Assembly (NCBI GenBank): GCA_027625915.1 | Contig: JANTQA010000063.1 | Coordinates: 7,645,501-7,709,500, forward strand | DNA from: Anaeramoeba flamelloides | Lineage: Eukaryota; Metamonada; Anaeramoebidae | DNA length: 64,000 nt | Reading direction: 5' to 3' | Shown: piece after piece, positions 11,917 to 32,170 of the stretch | How the letters are laid out: the number at the start of each line of letters is the position of its first letter | Position numbering within the stretch: the first letter of the stretch is position 1 | Made by a program: the position numbers and the translations under genes | Notes under the pieces: generated by a model | What the model was told of the DNA's origin: nothing | Database searches by the model: none | Seen by the model: the letters and a program-made list of their open reading frames with translations, nothing else

Positions 11917-12672
11917 TTAAGTTTTTATGAAGTCAAAGTTTTTTTATTATTTAATTTTTATAGAATTATCTTGTGATCTTTATTGTAATTTAATTTTGTA
12001 TCTCTTAACAATAAGGAATTTTGAAAGTATCATAATTGAACCTCAGAAAATCTTTATATTGAAACATATTTGGAAAATAATCTCACGACAAGAATAGCAT
12101 AATCCATACAAATACTTTCAAGACTTTTTCGAACTTTCAGACCGACAGTCTGCAAGATTTCAGTCTCTGATATTCTTTCATATTGTTTCAATTTTCAAAT
12201 ACTTGATACAAACTTTTGTAAGCCGAAAAAAGGGTAAAAAATAATAATTAACAAAAGATAGTATTTTGAATATAATTGAAATTTTTGAAAGTTATCTAAA
12301 AGAAAAATATTTGTAAACTTTCAATAACCTTAAACTCTTTTTGTGAAAACCAAAAATTGGAAAGTTGTTTAAATTACATGTTTTTAAAAGTTTGACTTGT
12401 AAAAACTTTTAAATTGAAAGTTGTTGAATTGTGATCTTGTGATTACCTTCAAAATTTGGAACAATTTCAAAAAAACAAAGTGTTGCTAAGGAAAAAAAGT
12501 GACTACAATTTTTGTGCTATTCTTGTCGTGCTTTTGTTCAAAAGTTTTCATTTTTTTTTCTTATTTCCCTTTGTATCAACAATTTTCCTAACGACCCCAA
12601 ACCAAATTCGCAATTTCTTTTCAAAAAAAATTTTGGGATTATTAAATTTAAAACAAATTTCCAATAATATTT

Positions 12673-21075
<8,403 letters not shown>

Positions 21076-24000
21076 TTTTATTTTATGTTTTTTTAAGATT
21101 TATTTATTTTTTTTGATTTTTGAACAAAAGGCGAAAGAGAGAAATTATTTTTAACAATTAAAATTTTTTATTTTTTCTCTTTTTCAACCAACAGCCTTCA
21201 TTTCAACAAATATTTATTTTTTTTTTCTTTGTATCTATAAAAAAAAATAATTTTTTATTTATTTGTTTTAAATTGATTTTAAAAAATTGTTAGTATAAAA
21301 AACAATAAAATTTTTTTATTTCTTTTTAGTTTTTCCTTTTTTTTTAAATTATTTTTTTGATTTTCTTATTTAATTAATCATAGTAATATTTTATCTCAAA
21401 ATGCAAAATAGTTCTCTTTATTCTTGTTAAACACCTCTTTTATTTTATCAATTTGATAAACAATTTATTAACAAGGTTTTTTTATCCACGAAAATTCACC
21501 AAAATAAACGATTTTTTGAAAAATTTTTATTCACTTTATAGTATTATTAGAAGTGGTTTTGTTAAGTTTGTTCCATATTCTTATGAAATTTTTTTTAATT
21601 TTTCGATTAAAAATTATTTTTTGAATTTTTTCGAATTTTTTTTGCAGTTTCAAATTTTTGTTATTCTTTTTTTTTCTCTCTTATTTTTCTGTAAATAATT
21701 TTTTTCTTTTTCTTTTTTTTTCTTTTTTTCTAACTTTTCTTTTTTGTTTTCTTTCTTTCTTTCTTTTTTTAAATCTTTTATTTCTTTCTTTTCTTCTTTA
21801 TTTAATTTAAAGCTGAAAAAAAAAAAAAAAAATCAGAGAAAATACCAATAAAATATTAAGAAGTTTGACAGATGACAATGTCTTTCAAATGAATATATTT
21901 ATCTGTAAAGCAACGTTCTTATTAATATTTTTACATTGAAATTATCTTATAAAAATCTATAATACTCCTACCATTGATCATGATTTACTTTTTTTTTTTT
22001 TTTTTCGGTTTTTATTTTTTTTTTTAATTTTTCAAATAATATATTTTTCAATATTTTGAATATATAAAAAGTCAATTATTACCACGGCTTAATAATTAGT
22101 TATTATTGAATACAGAGAATTTTTTTTTTTTCCAATTTATAATGTCACACGAGTTACAATTTTCTTAGAAAAATGGAAAATTATAAATGGGAAACAATAA
22201 TTGGAATAAGGACTGATTCTTATATTTATTATTTTTGAAAAAAAAAAAAAAAATAACCTCAAAGTATTTGTTTAAGAGGTAAATATGGATCTTCACAAAG
22301 TAAGTACTTTATTTTATATAATTAAAAATAGAAAATTCATATTCTTTGAAATAATAAAAAAAAAAACAATTATATACTAATTTAAGAAATCTTGTAATTT
22401 TAAAAAAAAAAATTATTGGTATTTATTTTATTGATAAAAATTTTGATATATATAATTTTATTATTCTTGTAGTGTAAATTACATTCCAAATTTCCTAATA
22501 CTTGTATTACCAAAATTTATTATTATTTTTATTAAATTGGCTTGTAATTTACAAATAGTTTTGTATGGAAAATATTTTTGAATTTAAAGTATTCTTTTTT
22601 TAATTCTTTTTTTTTTTTTTTTTAAGTTTTCAATAAAAGATATCATTGAAAAAAACTTGATTATTTGGATCAAAAAACACAAAAATATGTTAAAACACCT
22701 AGAATCATTAAAAATCAATAAGACCATATTTAGTAAAATAATATCTAAACAAGATATTTTTTTAATAAATAAAATTTATATTAAGAAACGAAATAAATAA
22801 ACAAAAAATTAGTATTTTTAAGAACTTTATTTTAAAGTAATTATTAAAAATTTACACTCTTCCATAATTTCATATAAAAAAGAATATATATATATATATA
22901 TTGTGACGAGAGTCAATAATAAAATTTTTAATTGTTTAGATATTTCATTTGATTCTTTTATAATATTTTATAATTATATATTTTAATTTCACTATTAATT
23001 GAATATAACCAAATTTTGACGATAAAACTATTGTTTAATTTAAAAATTCTTCCATTCTTAAACAATTTTTGTTTATATCAATGAATCTACCTCGATTAAA
23101 AATTTTGATTAAAATTTTCCTCAGTTTGGAAATACGTTGTTATTTTTGTTAATATACAGATGTTTGGATGAGTCTCTTCTAGTTACTGGATTGATACATA
23201 TAGGTATTTTTTTTTTAATTTAAACAAAGTTATTCCCTCTTTTTTAATTTTTAGTAATTCTTCATTTGGTAATAATTACTCTTTTTTTTTTTGAATTATT
23301 TCAAAACTAAATCAATATTAAAAGAGATATGTTGTTATCATTGTTATTGGAGTATGAAGGTTAGAGATTCGATTTATTGTCTCAATTTGAAAAATTTCAT
23401 TTTTTTTTTTCAATTTTTTTATTTGTCAAAAATTACTTTTGATTTATAAAAAGTTTTTTAATTCGGAAGAGAAATTTAAAAATCAAATTTTGGTTAAATA
23501 AAATACTCAAAATGATTATGCTTTTTTAATGAAATTAACTTTTATATATAAAAATGGATTATTTCAGATTATTAAGAATATAAATTATTGTATCTTTTTT
23601 TGAGATTTGTGACTATGATTATTATTTAAAATAAAACCCCCTTGATTAATATTTTGAAGAACTGATAGTATTTGAGTTCTCATAATTCTAATAGTATTTT
23701 ATATAAATAAAATCAAAAATAAAATTTTATCAAAATTGATTAATTTTTAACAAAGAATTTCCAAACAAAAAGAGGCTCTCCAATTAAATATTTCATAAAA
23801 ATTGAACTTTTTGAAAAAAAAACTCAAAATAGAAAAAAAAAAATAGATATCTATGATTATAAAATTAGTTCTTTTTTTTTTTTTCAGATTATTTCAAGAT
23901 AATATCTAAAAACAATAAATGGATACATTGTGCATTGAATTAAGTTTCTTGTAAAACTAGTCAGATCAAAAAATAATGGAAGATTGTAAAAAAAATAAGA

Positions 24001-24274
24001 TAGTATTTTGGATTTATCAGTAAGATAAACTTTTGTTTACGTGGATTAAAAATTCAATAAAAAGTAGAAAGTTTTTCAAAAACGATTTTATTTTAATGTG
24101 TGTGATCTTTTGTTGTTTGTTCACAAATGTTTTTAGTTGGTGAAAATAATGAAACTCTATAATAAAAAAAGGTAAAAAAAAGATTATTCTAATATTTTTT
24201 AAAAGATTTGATAAATTTATGGATCTGATTTCAACATCGGCTTAAAATTTCAATTAGAACCACAAAACATGAAG
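21076..24274. other. AT-rich intergenic region
   Basis: No gene seen. A dispersed repeat occupies about 23,070-23,880. The remainder is poly(A)/poly(T) tracts and TA repeats. Confidence 0.6.
23070..23880. repeat. ~800-bp dispersed repeat, copy 1 (copy 2 at 31,430-32,170)
   Basis: Shared blocks include TACCTCGATTAAAAATTTTG against TTCCTCGATTAAAATTTTGG, AAACTAAATCAATATTAAAA, and TTACTTTTGATTTATAAAAA followed by AATCAAATTTTGGTTAAATA. Copy 2 begins right after a MITE and keeps a short ORF. Function unknown. Confidence 0.65.
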
Positions 24275-24481
24275 CTAAATGAGAAAAAAAAAAGATCGGT
24301 TTTCCCGAACAGTGAAAAAAGAAAGCTCTGTTTCAAATTTATCAAAGATTCTAATTGCTTCAAAAGTAAATTTCCGCAGATGGTATCCAACGATACATAA
24401 GGCATCCATTTTTTGTAATATTTTCAAAAATTCTTCATTTATTGAAAATTCCAGGTGCAGGTAAACTAACCAATAGTGCAT
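24275..24481 (-). CDS. hypothetical small protein (68 aa) or isolated 3' exon
   Basis: Minus-strand ORF 100 bp beyond the stop of the phosphatase gene, on the same strand. GC is higher than its surroundings and the translation looks coding: ILQKMDALCIVGYHLRKFT, then EAIRIFDKFETELSFFTVR. It could be a complete small gene starting MHYWLVYLHLEFS, or a terminal exon after the acceptor CTATTGGTTAG. The opposite strand also has an open frame (24,279-24,464), less convincing in composition. No family recognised. Confidence 0.35.
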   Translation of the reverse strand: MHYWLVYLHLEFSINEEFLKILQKMDALCIVGYHLRKFTFEAIRIFDKFETELSFFTVRENRSFFFLI

Positions 24482-24581
24482 ACAATAATCAACTCAAATA
24501 TCCATTAATTGTAAAAAAAAAAAAACCCAATATCGATAAGAAGGCTTTTATATTTTTGTTATGCAAGCCATAATAACATAA

Positions 24582-25814
24582 TTAATTAACAAGCTGTTTT
24601 TCAAGCCCTTTCAATTGCTTAACAAATCCAGGGTTTGGATCAATTAAGGACCTACAAGACTTGACCCAACCAAAAGCCTGTTGGTAAGATAAAGACTGGA
24701 ATTTCATTAAATAATAAATAATTGCAGCAGAGCTCCGAGATATCCCCATTGAACAATGGATCAAGATTTTGGAATCGTTTTCGTTTATTATATTGACAAC
24801 TCTCTCAATTTTTTGGGTGATGTCAACATTTACTTTATCATCAAAAGTAATGGAACGGTGCTTAATTCCTAATTTTGCATAGAGATCTAAATCGGATTTG
24901 TTCTCCTTTTCCACTTCGATTGAAAGGTTAATAATTCGTTTAATGCCTAAAAGACGAAGTACCTTTTCATTATTTGCAGTCCTGACAGATCCTAGCCATA
25001 AAAAATCAGGTATAATTTCGCTAGGGTGCTTACAGATCACTTCTGTATTCTTTTTTGTTATTGGCTTTTTATAAATTACCTCCTTTCTTTGCTTGGTATA
25101 GAATTGGTTAGTTGGAGAATTCGGCTTGCTATTCATTTGTTTTTTTTTGGTATTTTTTTTTGATTTGATGGTTTTTTTTTTGGTCTTTATTTTTGGAATT
25201 GAATCTTTTTCTTTTTCAATTTTTTTTATTTTTTCTTTTTGTTTTCCGTTTTCTTTTTCTTTTTCGTTTTCGCTTTCATTTTCTTTTTTGTTTTGTTTTT
25301 CAAATTTGTTTTGTTTTTCGATTTCTTTTCGATTTTTTTCATTTTGTAAATTTTGGATGTGGTGGTGAATTTTGCTTTGTGAGAAAAGATCCAAATTTAT
25401 GGTTTGTTTTAAATTGCCTTCACATAACCAGGGATACTTTGACTCAAAAGACTCAAATCCGCCAGACAAAATGGTTACGTTTTTATAATTTGATTGCTGT
25501 AATGACGATTGAATTGGTTCCAAGAAAGCCTCCTCGCCTTTGTTGGAAATCAATACTATTGAAAGCAGCTTTCTTGATTTGTAAAGATACCTCGAGTAGC
25601 CTTTAAATATTGGAAACAATTGCTTTTGGATCTTTCTTTCGGGTTTGATCTTTGAAATTGGGCAATTCAGTGAGCCACGTATCGACTTGTGATTAAAATT
25701 CTCACGGGATCGAAAATCGATAATTGCAAAATTAATCGTGGGCAGTGTAAAAAGATTCAAAACTTGAAAGGACGAAACATAAGGCAAATTTGTTGAAATT
25801 TTGAGTAAGTTCAT
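24582..25814 (-). CDS. rhodanese-like domain / dual-specificity protein phosphatase (410 aa)
   Basis: Single-exon gene. Residues ~25-130 form a rhodanese-like (Cdc25/MKP-type) domain: INFAIIDFRSRENFNHKSIR, ending near LSGGFESFESKYPWLC. No Cys is evident where a sulfurtransferase loop would be (VLISNKGEEAF), so it is probably a non-catalytic docking domain. Residues ~150-255 are a Lys/Glu/Asn-rich linker. Residues ~262-408 are a DSP domain: entry IPDFLWLGSVRTANN, Asp pair in SITFDDKVNVDI as candidate general acid, and the P-loop HCSMGISRSS (HCx5R) near residue 350, intact. Rhodanese plus DSP is the layout of MAP-kinase phosphatases and STYXL1-type proteins. Expected role: dephosphorylation of phospho-Ser/Thr/Tyr substrates, possibly MAP kinases; the substrate cannot be read from sequence. 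Confidence 0.88.
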   Translation of the reverse strand: MNLLKISTNLPYVSSFQVLNLFTLPTINFAIIDFRSRENFNHKSIRGSLNCPISKIKPERKIQKQLFPIFKGYSRYLYKSRKLLSIVLISNKGEEAFLEPIQSSLQQSNYKNVTILSGGFESFESKYPWLCEGNLKQTINLDLFSQSKIHHHIQNLQNEKNRKEIEKQNKFEKQNKKENESENEKEKENGKQKEKIKKIEKEKDSIPKIKTKKKTIKSKKNTKKKQMNSKPNSPTNQFYTKQRKEVIYKKPITKKNTEVICKHPSEIIPDFLWLGSVRTANNEKVLRLLGIKRIINLSIEVEKENKSDLDLYAKLGIKHRSITFDDKVNVDITQKIERVVNIINENDSKILIHCSMGISRSSAAIIYYLMKFQSLSYQQAFGWVKSCRSLIDPNPGFVKQLKGLEKQLVN

Positions 25815-28800
25815 TTGTTAAAAAGATTCTTCTTTATTTGGTAGTTTTTTAGGTTTTTTGTTTTTGTTGTAGTTTTGTGAAGGAAGAAGAAAAGTCAAAA
25901 AAATAATTTTTGAAAATTAAAGTTTTGGATTCCAAATTATAAGTTTTAAAACTTTAATCAATTTCTTCAAATCCAGATTTTACAGTTTCAAATCTCAAAC
26001 CACACAATAAATTCTCTAAAATAATTTGGTTTGTTTAGAATTTTTTTTTATCCAAAAAACTTGGTTTGAGTGTTGATAATTCAAATCTAATATTTATTTG
26101 ATTTTAGAATGGGAACCAAGGCTGGTAATTCTCAAAATTTTATTTATTGGGTTTATAAGTGAAAAAATTATTTTGTGGCAAATTATATGAAAAAATATTT
26201 TGGGTTTAATTAGGAATATTAGGTTCGTTTTGCTCTTATTACAGACTATAAGAAGAAAAAATCAAAATATGGTCAAAAAAACACAATAAAAAAGTTGGGG
26301 TTGGGTTTAATCAAGGAAACCCTCTTTCTACCTTTATTATTTAGATTTATTAGTCAATTTTTAAAAAAGACAAAATTAAAAAGTTTGGAAAAAATTTCCA
26401 AATGTTTACAAGTAATTGGATTTTGATAATGAATGTGACAATATCAGAAATTAATAAAAAAATAAAATTATATAACAGTATTTAGAGATTATGAATGAAT
26501 CCAAATATTGAGAAAACACTAAAAAAAAATATTCGAAATTCAATATTTATTAATTAGGTTTGAAAAAAAAGAGTAACACAAAAAAATCCAAAAATTAATC
26601 TAATTTTTTAAAATAAAAAAGAATTTAAAAAAAAATTCAAAATTAATTTTGGCTGGTTTAAATATGTTAACACTAAAAAGAATTAACATTGTATAATTTA
26701 AATTCAGACTTTTTCTTTTGGCTTAAATAACTTTAATCTACTATTTTGAAGTCTTAAACTTTACTTTTAATAAAAAAAAATATTGATGAAAAATTTCATA
26801 TTTTTTTTTATTCTATTTTAGAACCTCTACAGAAGTCCTAAAAATTTACCCATATATATATATATATATATTTCTTCCATTTATATTATATATATATATA
26901 ACTAAGTAATATGGATATTTTTAATCTTTAATCAAAATCAATAATTTCCCAAAAAATGAAAATTGCACTTAATTAGATACTCTATGATTTGAGTACGTTT
27001 ATAAAGAAGAAGATAAAAAAAAATTGAAAAAAAAACAAAAAAAACAAAGGAATTTACAAATTATAGATCATAACCAGGTATATCAAAATAAAAAGTGCTA
27101 ATTTGCACTGTAACTTGTTGTTTAATTAAATACACATTCCGTAATTTTTAAAAATTTGGGATTATTTAGTAAAACATTAAACAAATCCCTTTTTTTTATT
27201 TTGAAAACTTAGATTATGATATACCACTGGAATTAATTTTAAGTTTAAAGTTAGAGTAATTAATAGAAATTTTGATGTTAACATGCTTAATTCAAGATAA
27301 AGTTATAAAAATCACGATAATTTCTATCAAATCACGATATTTAATATTATCACGATAATAAAATAAATCACGATATTCTATAAAATCCCGATAATTATTA
27401 TAAAATCATGATAAATGCCAAAATATCGAGATTAAAAAGTAATTGAGATATAATAGTTAATGGGTTTTTGAGGTAATATGGAAATATTTTTACAATGAAT
27501 TTTCTTTTTGATTAAAATATAGATTAGGTGAAGTAAAGTTATTCTTTGAAAAAACAACAAAAAAGATACTTGATTCAATCAAGGATCAGATCAAAGAACT
27601 TTGTTGTTTTTTCATTTAGTTTGGTTGGCAAACCTATTGATCCTTTTAGATCAACAATAATAATAACTAAAAAGAGATTGAAATATTTTCACAGTCAAAC
27701 CTGTGTAATTGGAAATTGCCTTGAATAATTAGCCATTATAACAACCAACCCTTAACCCAGACTTTAAAGAATGTGTTCTTGGGTTAAAACATTTTTAATA
27801 TTCTCTGAAATCTAAAAGGAGTTGGATAACTCTTCAAAAGATTTCGCAACATCCTTTCCAGATTATCATCAATTATTAAGATTTTTTATTCAATTGTTTT
27901 CTACTTCTTTGAGCATCTTTGTATTGGACATAAAACACAATTAGGGCTGAGAGGTTTTGTTTGATTGATAACCAATAAGAAGGAATTATCAATCTTTATT
28001 CTTTTTGACAATTTAAAATTGTTAAGGTAACAACTTCATTTTAAGAAAACACATCTATTTTATATTCAAGTGTATTGTTGCAATGGGTAATTATTAGTTT
28101 GATCATAAAATTTATTTCAGATTTTATATTTTGTTAAAAAAAAATGAAAAAATAACAGTTTTTTTCCACAACAAACAAACTCATTTCCTTTATAAAATTT
28201 TTCGGTCTTTCAAAACTTTCAAACACTTGAAAACAATTCACAACCCTTACAAACAGTTTCAAACATTTACTAAAGGGGAAAAGTGTTGTAAAAGTCAAGA
28301 TATTTTTTTTTAAGGTAATTTTAGAAAAATAATTTTTCATTTTTTAGCGATAATGTGAATATCGCGATAATGTTGAATATCGCGATTTTATGATTTTTCA
28401 CTATAAAGTTGGACTAATCGTGATATTTTAATACTATCTTGATTTTATTTTTAATATCATGATAATATATGGTATCATCAAAATCTCTAATAGTCAAAAG
28501 TAATTACATTTAATTATATCTTCATTTGCTGAAAAATAGCAAGATTTGGTATTTCTAAGAAAATTAACATGTGCTTAACTTTCTAAATTGTTAAGGGATT
28601 GTGTATATCAATGAAAAGTCTAAAATTAAAATATATGGCTATTTTCTATAAAAAAAATTAATGTTCCAGGGTTCAAAAGTCTCTAAATAATCCATTATAA
28701 ATAGTTCATAAAGTTGATCTCATCACTTAAAAATCAAACCCTATTTCAGTAAAAAACCCAAAAAATTATAGTTTTTGAGTCAAATATATCGGTTAAGTCA

Positions 28801-29931
28801 TTAATATTTAGCAATTTGAATTGAAAAATATCTTCTGTAATTTGACTCAAAATACTTATTATTTTCGAAAATTCGAGTTTTTTTTTTTTTTTATTTATTA
28901 ACATTAGATGGTTGTTAATTGATGAAACTAAAAAATAGTACATTTTCACTAATTAATTTCTATGACAGTTGAACGCTCTAACAAAATGTGTTTTATATTC
29001 AATAGTAAGATATTTTAATTTTAAACTTCTATTGTTAGATGTTAACGCATAAAAGAGGAAACATATTTTATTTATTTTTTTCTTGGTCAACTCTTTTTTA
29101 TAATCAAATTTCCTATAAATATTAAAAAAATAAAGGGTTTAGTAATTGTTTAAATTTTGAATAAACACTTCACCAACAAAACAATGAAGGTTATTTGTTC
29201 AATTTTTTGGAATGTTTCAAAAATAAGAGTTCCAAACAAACAAATAAAACCATGATGCACTCTATCAAACACTTTTTATAACTCGGATTTTAGATAAGGT
29301 TTACAAGAACTAATCAAATTATTCGATTAAGGAGTAAAAAAAAATAAATTTTAACGATATAATTTTTAGTTTTGGAACCTTCAACAAAAACTCCAGACAC
29401 TACTGTTATTTAAAAAATAAATGGCGTAACAATTTTCATTTCATTTTCATTTTCCTTATTTTTTAAAGATCATACTAGTGTTTTGAAAAGAAATACAATA
29501 TAATTTTCGGAAACTCTAAGTATACTTTGGGCTCTTTTTTCTGATCTTGGATGTATAAGATTAGAATTCAAAACAAATCCTAGATTTTTAGAATTAAAAA
29601 TAAATAATCAGCTGAAATTTTATCCCATTCTGAATTCATTCCTAGTTTTACCCAACAATGTTAATAAGATTTTTTTAAGAGTCATTTTAACTAAAAATCA
29701 CTTAAATCATATACTTTGAATTCCAATAAACGTTCACTAGAGAAGTACTATTGACGAAGGTAGCCCCTTAATTAAAAAAAAATTCAGACTCTACAAGACA
29801 CAAGATAATTGGTAAAACTTTTGTAGTCTCAAAATTGACTGTAATAATATTATAAATTTGTTTAGTTGACAAAAATGAATTTAAACAACTTTAACACTAA
29901 AACTTATCCTGGTTTGTTCAAACAAAATTAA
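25815..29931. other. AT-rich intergenic region with ATCACGATA repeats
   Basis: No gene confidently seen. TA microsatellites occur at 26,862-26,900. The 27,310-28,470 segment is bounded by clusters of ATCACGATA-type motifs. ORFs at 27,546-27,728, 28,131-28,313 and 28,746-28,949 (-) have ambiguous composition and may be element relics. Confidence 0.5.
27310..28470. repeat. region bounded by inverted clusters of ATCACGATA/TATCGTGAT motifs
   Basis: At 27,318-27,425 the motif ATCACGATA or a one-base variant occurs about six times. At 28,348-28,460 inverse or palindromic variants (ATATCGCGAT, ATCGTGATA, ATCATGATA) recur. Between them GC rises (27,550-28,060). The arrangement resembles subterminal repeats of a DNA transposon with a decayed interior. 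Confidence 0.4.
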
Positions 29932-30505
29932 ATGAAATACTCAATTTTCCAAGAATTAATTCTTGTCATTTTTTTATCTTTTTTTGTTTTCGTATTTCTT
30001 GAAATGATACATAAATTAACAAACAAACAACTTTTTGAACAGGACACCAACCCTTCCTTAATGAAAATTATTAGTACAAAGGATTTTATTTCAAGGTGCC
30101 GAATGGAAAATAGACAAATCCGTGAACAGTATTTTCTTGTTTTAATTATTGAAAAAAAGATGAAAAAACAATCAAATAAAAAACCTTGAACAATTTCTTG
30201 AAATTTCTTTTAATCCAATAGGTTTCAAAAGCCCTCAATTGTAGTGGAAATCCCTCAACTATTTCAAAACTTTGACAAACTCATCGAGTAATTTTTCTTT
30301 TCTTTCTTTTCTTGTTTCTAAATTACAAAAAAAAAAACAATTTACTCTGAAGGATTTCTTTTTGCACAAAAAAACAACGTAACCATATTTAAATTTTCAT
30401 GAGATTATTTTGTACGAGGTTTTAACATTCAAAAAAATTAAAAAAAAAATAAGATCGCACATTGAGCAGGTGTTGTTCCATTTCCAATTTGAAAAAGGCT
30501 GTTAA
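29932..30505 (+). CDS. small membrane-anchored protein, three exons (104 aa)
   Basis: Exons 29,932-30,128, 30,222-30,287 and 30,454-30,505. Junctions CA|G (Gln) and GA|A (Glu) both preserve frame; introns are 93 and 166 nt with GT-AG ends (GTATTT...CAATAG and GTAATT...AATAAG). The N-terminus has one hydrophobic segment (LILVIFLSFFVFVFL, residues ~9-23), followed by a soluble part that reads as real protein: MENRQIREQ|FQKPSIVVEI, then QLFQNFDKLI|ESHIEQVLF, ending FEKGC before TAA. Alternatively the true exon 1 begins at acceptor GAACAG before DTNPSLMKII and the hydrophobic part is intronic. I do not recognise the family. Confidence 0.5.
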
Positions 30506-30654
30506 ATGAATTTTTCTTTTAATAACTATTTTTTTGGTGCAAAAAGTCGAATACTAATAAAAAAACACTTTCACAAGATCTGTTATTGTTGTGAAAAAGT
30601 GCTTTTTGGACCTTTGTTCTGGACTCAACTTCTTTTTTCTCTTTTGTGTGTTTC

Positions 30655-30922
30655 ACTGGTATTTGAAGAATAAATGGGAAAAAATTTTTCGCTACCTTTC
30701 ATCTTCCCTTTCTGATCTTTTACAAATTCAGTTGAACAAATAAGATATTTTCAGGAATAGATTGTAATTTGAAATGCCTCTATATCAGTTTATTTATTTG
30801 GTCCTTTTTTTATTCTTATGTTTATTGGGAGCACCAACAAAACCTAAACCAAGCTACGACTTCGTTTTTGAAAATATGATAATGAGCTGAAATTGGATCC
30901 CATTTGAATTTCAAATACCAGT
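30655..30922. mobile_element. TGGTATTTGAA-family MITE, best-preserved copy
   Basis: The left end is ACTGGTATTTGAAGAATAAA, then TGGGA. The right end is TCCCATTTGAATTTCAAATA, then CCAGT. About 268 bp, no ORF. Related ends are seen at 1,363-1,593, 5,550, 29,610 and 47,475. Confidence 0.6.
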
Positions 30923-31141
30923 ATTACAAAAAATTCTTGTTGAAAAAAGATTTACTCAAAAAAACAGATCCAAACCTATCTGGGAACCACCATTTTTTTT
31001 TATCGTTTAACAATAATCTTGTTTCTAAGATCTATGATTTATTTCACTAAAAATTATAAAGATTGATATAAAGACAAAAAGTTTATTACTGAGAAAAAAA
31101 AAACCTTTAAGTGCCCAGTCACTTACTGTAAATTTACTCTA

Positions 31142-31366
31142 CTGTTTGTTGTAAAATAAATGGAACAAAATTTTCATTCAGCTTTCCAAAAAAAGATTTT
31201 ATAAATCATGAAACATTTCAAATTGTTCATTCTTAAAATCAGGTGCTTAAATAATTAATTTACCTTTTTAGAATTGAGGTTTTTGATGTTTGATATTAAT
31301 TATTGAGAGATGTGTTTTTAGGAAAGCTTAATGAAAATTTTGATCTTTTTCTTTTACAATTAAAAG
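31142..31366. mobile_element. ~220-bp MITE, copy C
   Basis: TA|CTGTTTGTTGTAAAATAAAT starts the left arm, followed by CAAAATTTTCATTCAGCTTT. The right arm has GGAAAGCTTAATGAAAATTT and ends AAAAG|TA. Confidence 0.75.
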
Positions 31367-31429
31367 TATACTCAAGGAGTAGCTTACCACCAAAAAAGGA
31401 TATTGTGAAATTTCACTTCTATTGTTTGA

Positions 31430-32170
31430 AACAATTGAATCTTCCTCGATTAAAATTTTGGATTTATGTTTTCCTCTGTTTGGAAAAAATTTGTTATTTT
31501 TGTTTCAAAGACAAATCTTTGGGTGAGTTTCTTCTCTTTAAAGAATTGATCAGTAAAGTGTGGGCCTTTTTTTAAAGTCAAACAAATTTATTCTCTCTTT
31601 TTCAATTTTTAGTGTTTCTTCATTATGTAATATAATTTCCTTATCTTTAAAATATTTCAAAACTAAATCAATATTAAAAGAGGTGTGTTGTTATAGTTGT
31701 TGTTGGGTGTGATTTTTGGAGATCATTTTTATTGTCTCTCTTTTAATATTTCGTTTCTTTTCAATTTTTTATTTGTCAGAAATTACTTTTGATTTATAAA
31801 AAGTTTTTCAATTTAACAGAGAAATTTAAAAATCAAATTTTGGTTAAATAAAAAACTCAAAATGATTTCTATCTTGATGAAATTAACTTGATATATAAAA
31901 AAGAATATTTCCAGATCTTTAAGAATACATATTATTAGATGTTTTTTTGAGTTGGCGAATTGGATTATTTTAAAACAAAATCACTTAAAATAATATTTTG
32001 AAGAACTGATAGATCTGGCATTTTTATTCTTATATTTTTAATAATATTTGGGATAATAAAATCAAAATTTAGAATTTTATCAAAATTGGTACATTATTAA
32101 AGAATTTCCAAAAAAATCGAGTTTGTTCGATTCAAATTCCAAAAAAAAATAAAATATAAGAAATCAAAAA
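31430..32170. repeat. ~800-bp dispersed repeat, copy 2
   Basis: Direct counterpart of 23,070-23,880. It includes part of an ORF (31,303-31,575) with a possible GTGAGT donor after CFKDKSLG. It could be a decayed gene or element exon duplicated with the repeat. Confidence 0.6.

Larger units (their letters stand above)
8317..12672. other. AT-rich intergenic region
   Basis: Apart from the possible small gene at 10,086-10,347, the dispersed repeat around 9,255-9,640 and the mini-element at 11,832-11,916, I see only low-complexity AT-rich sequence. ORFs at 10,702-11,192 have intergenic composition and are not called. Confidence 0.5.

Noticed and set aside
25126-25606. Phe/Ser-rich plus-strand ORFs opposite the phosphatase linker
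   Set aside because: Antisense of the KE-rich linker.
28746-28949. Minus-strand ORF with LEFSKIISILSQITEDIFQF
   Set aside because: Some coding-like appearance, but no splice partner, no motif and AT-rich codons throughout.
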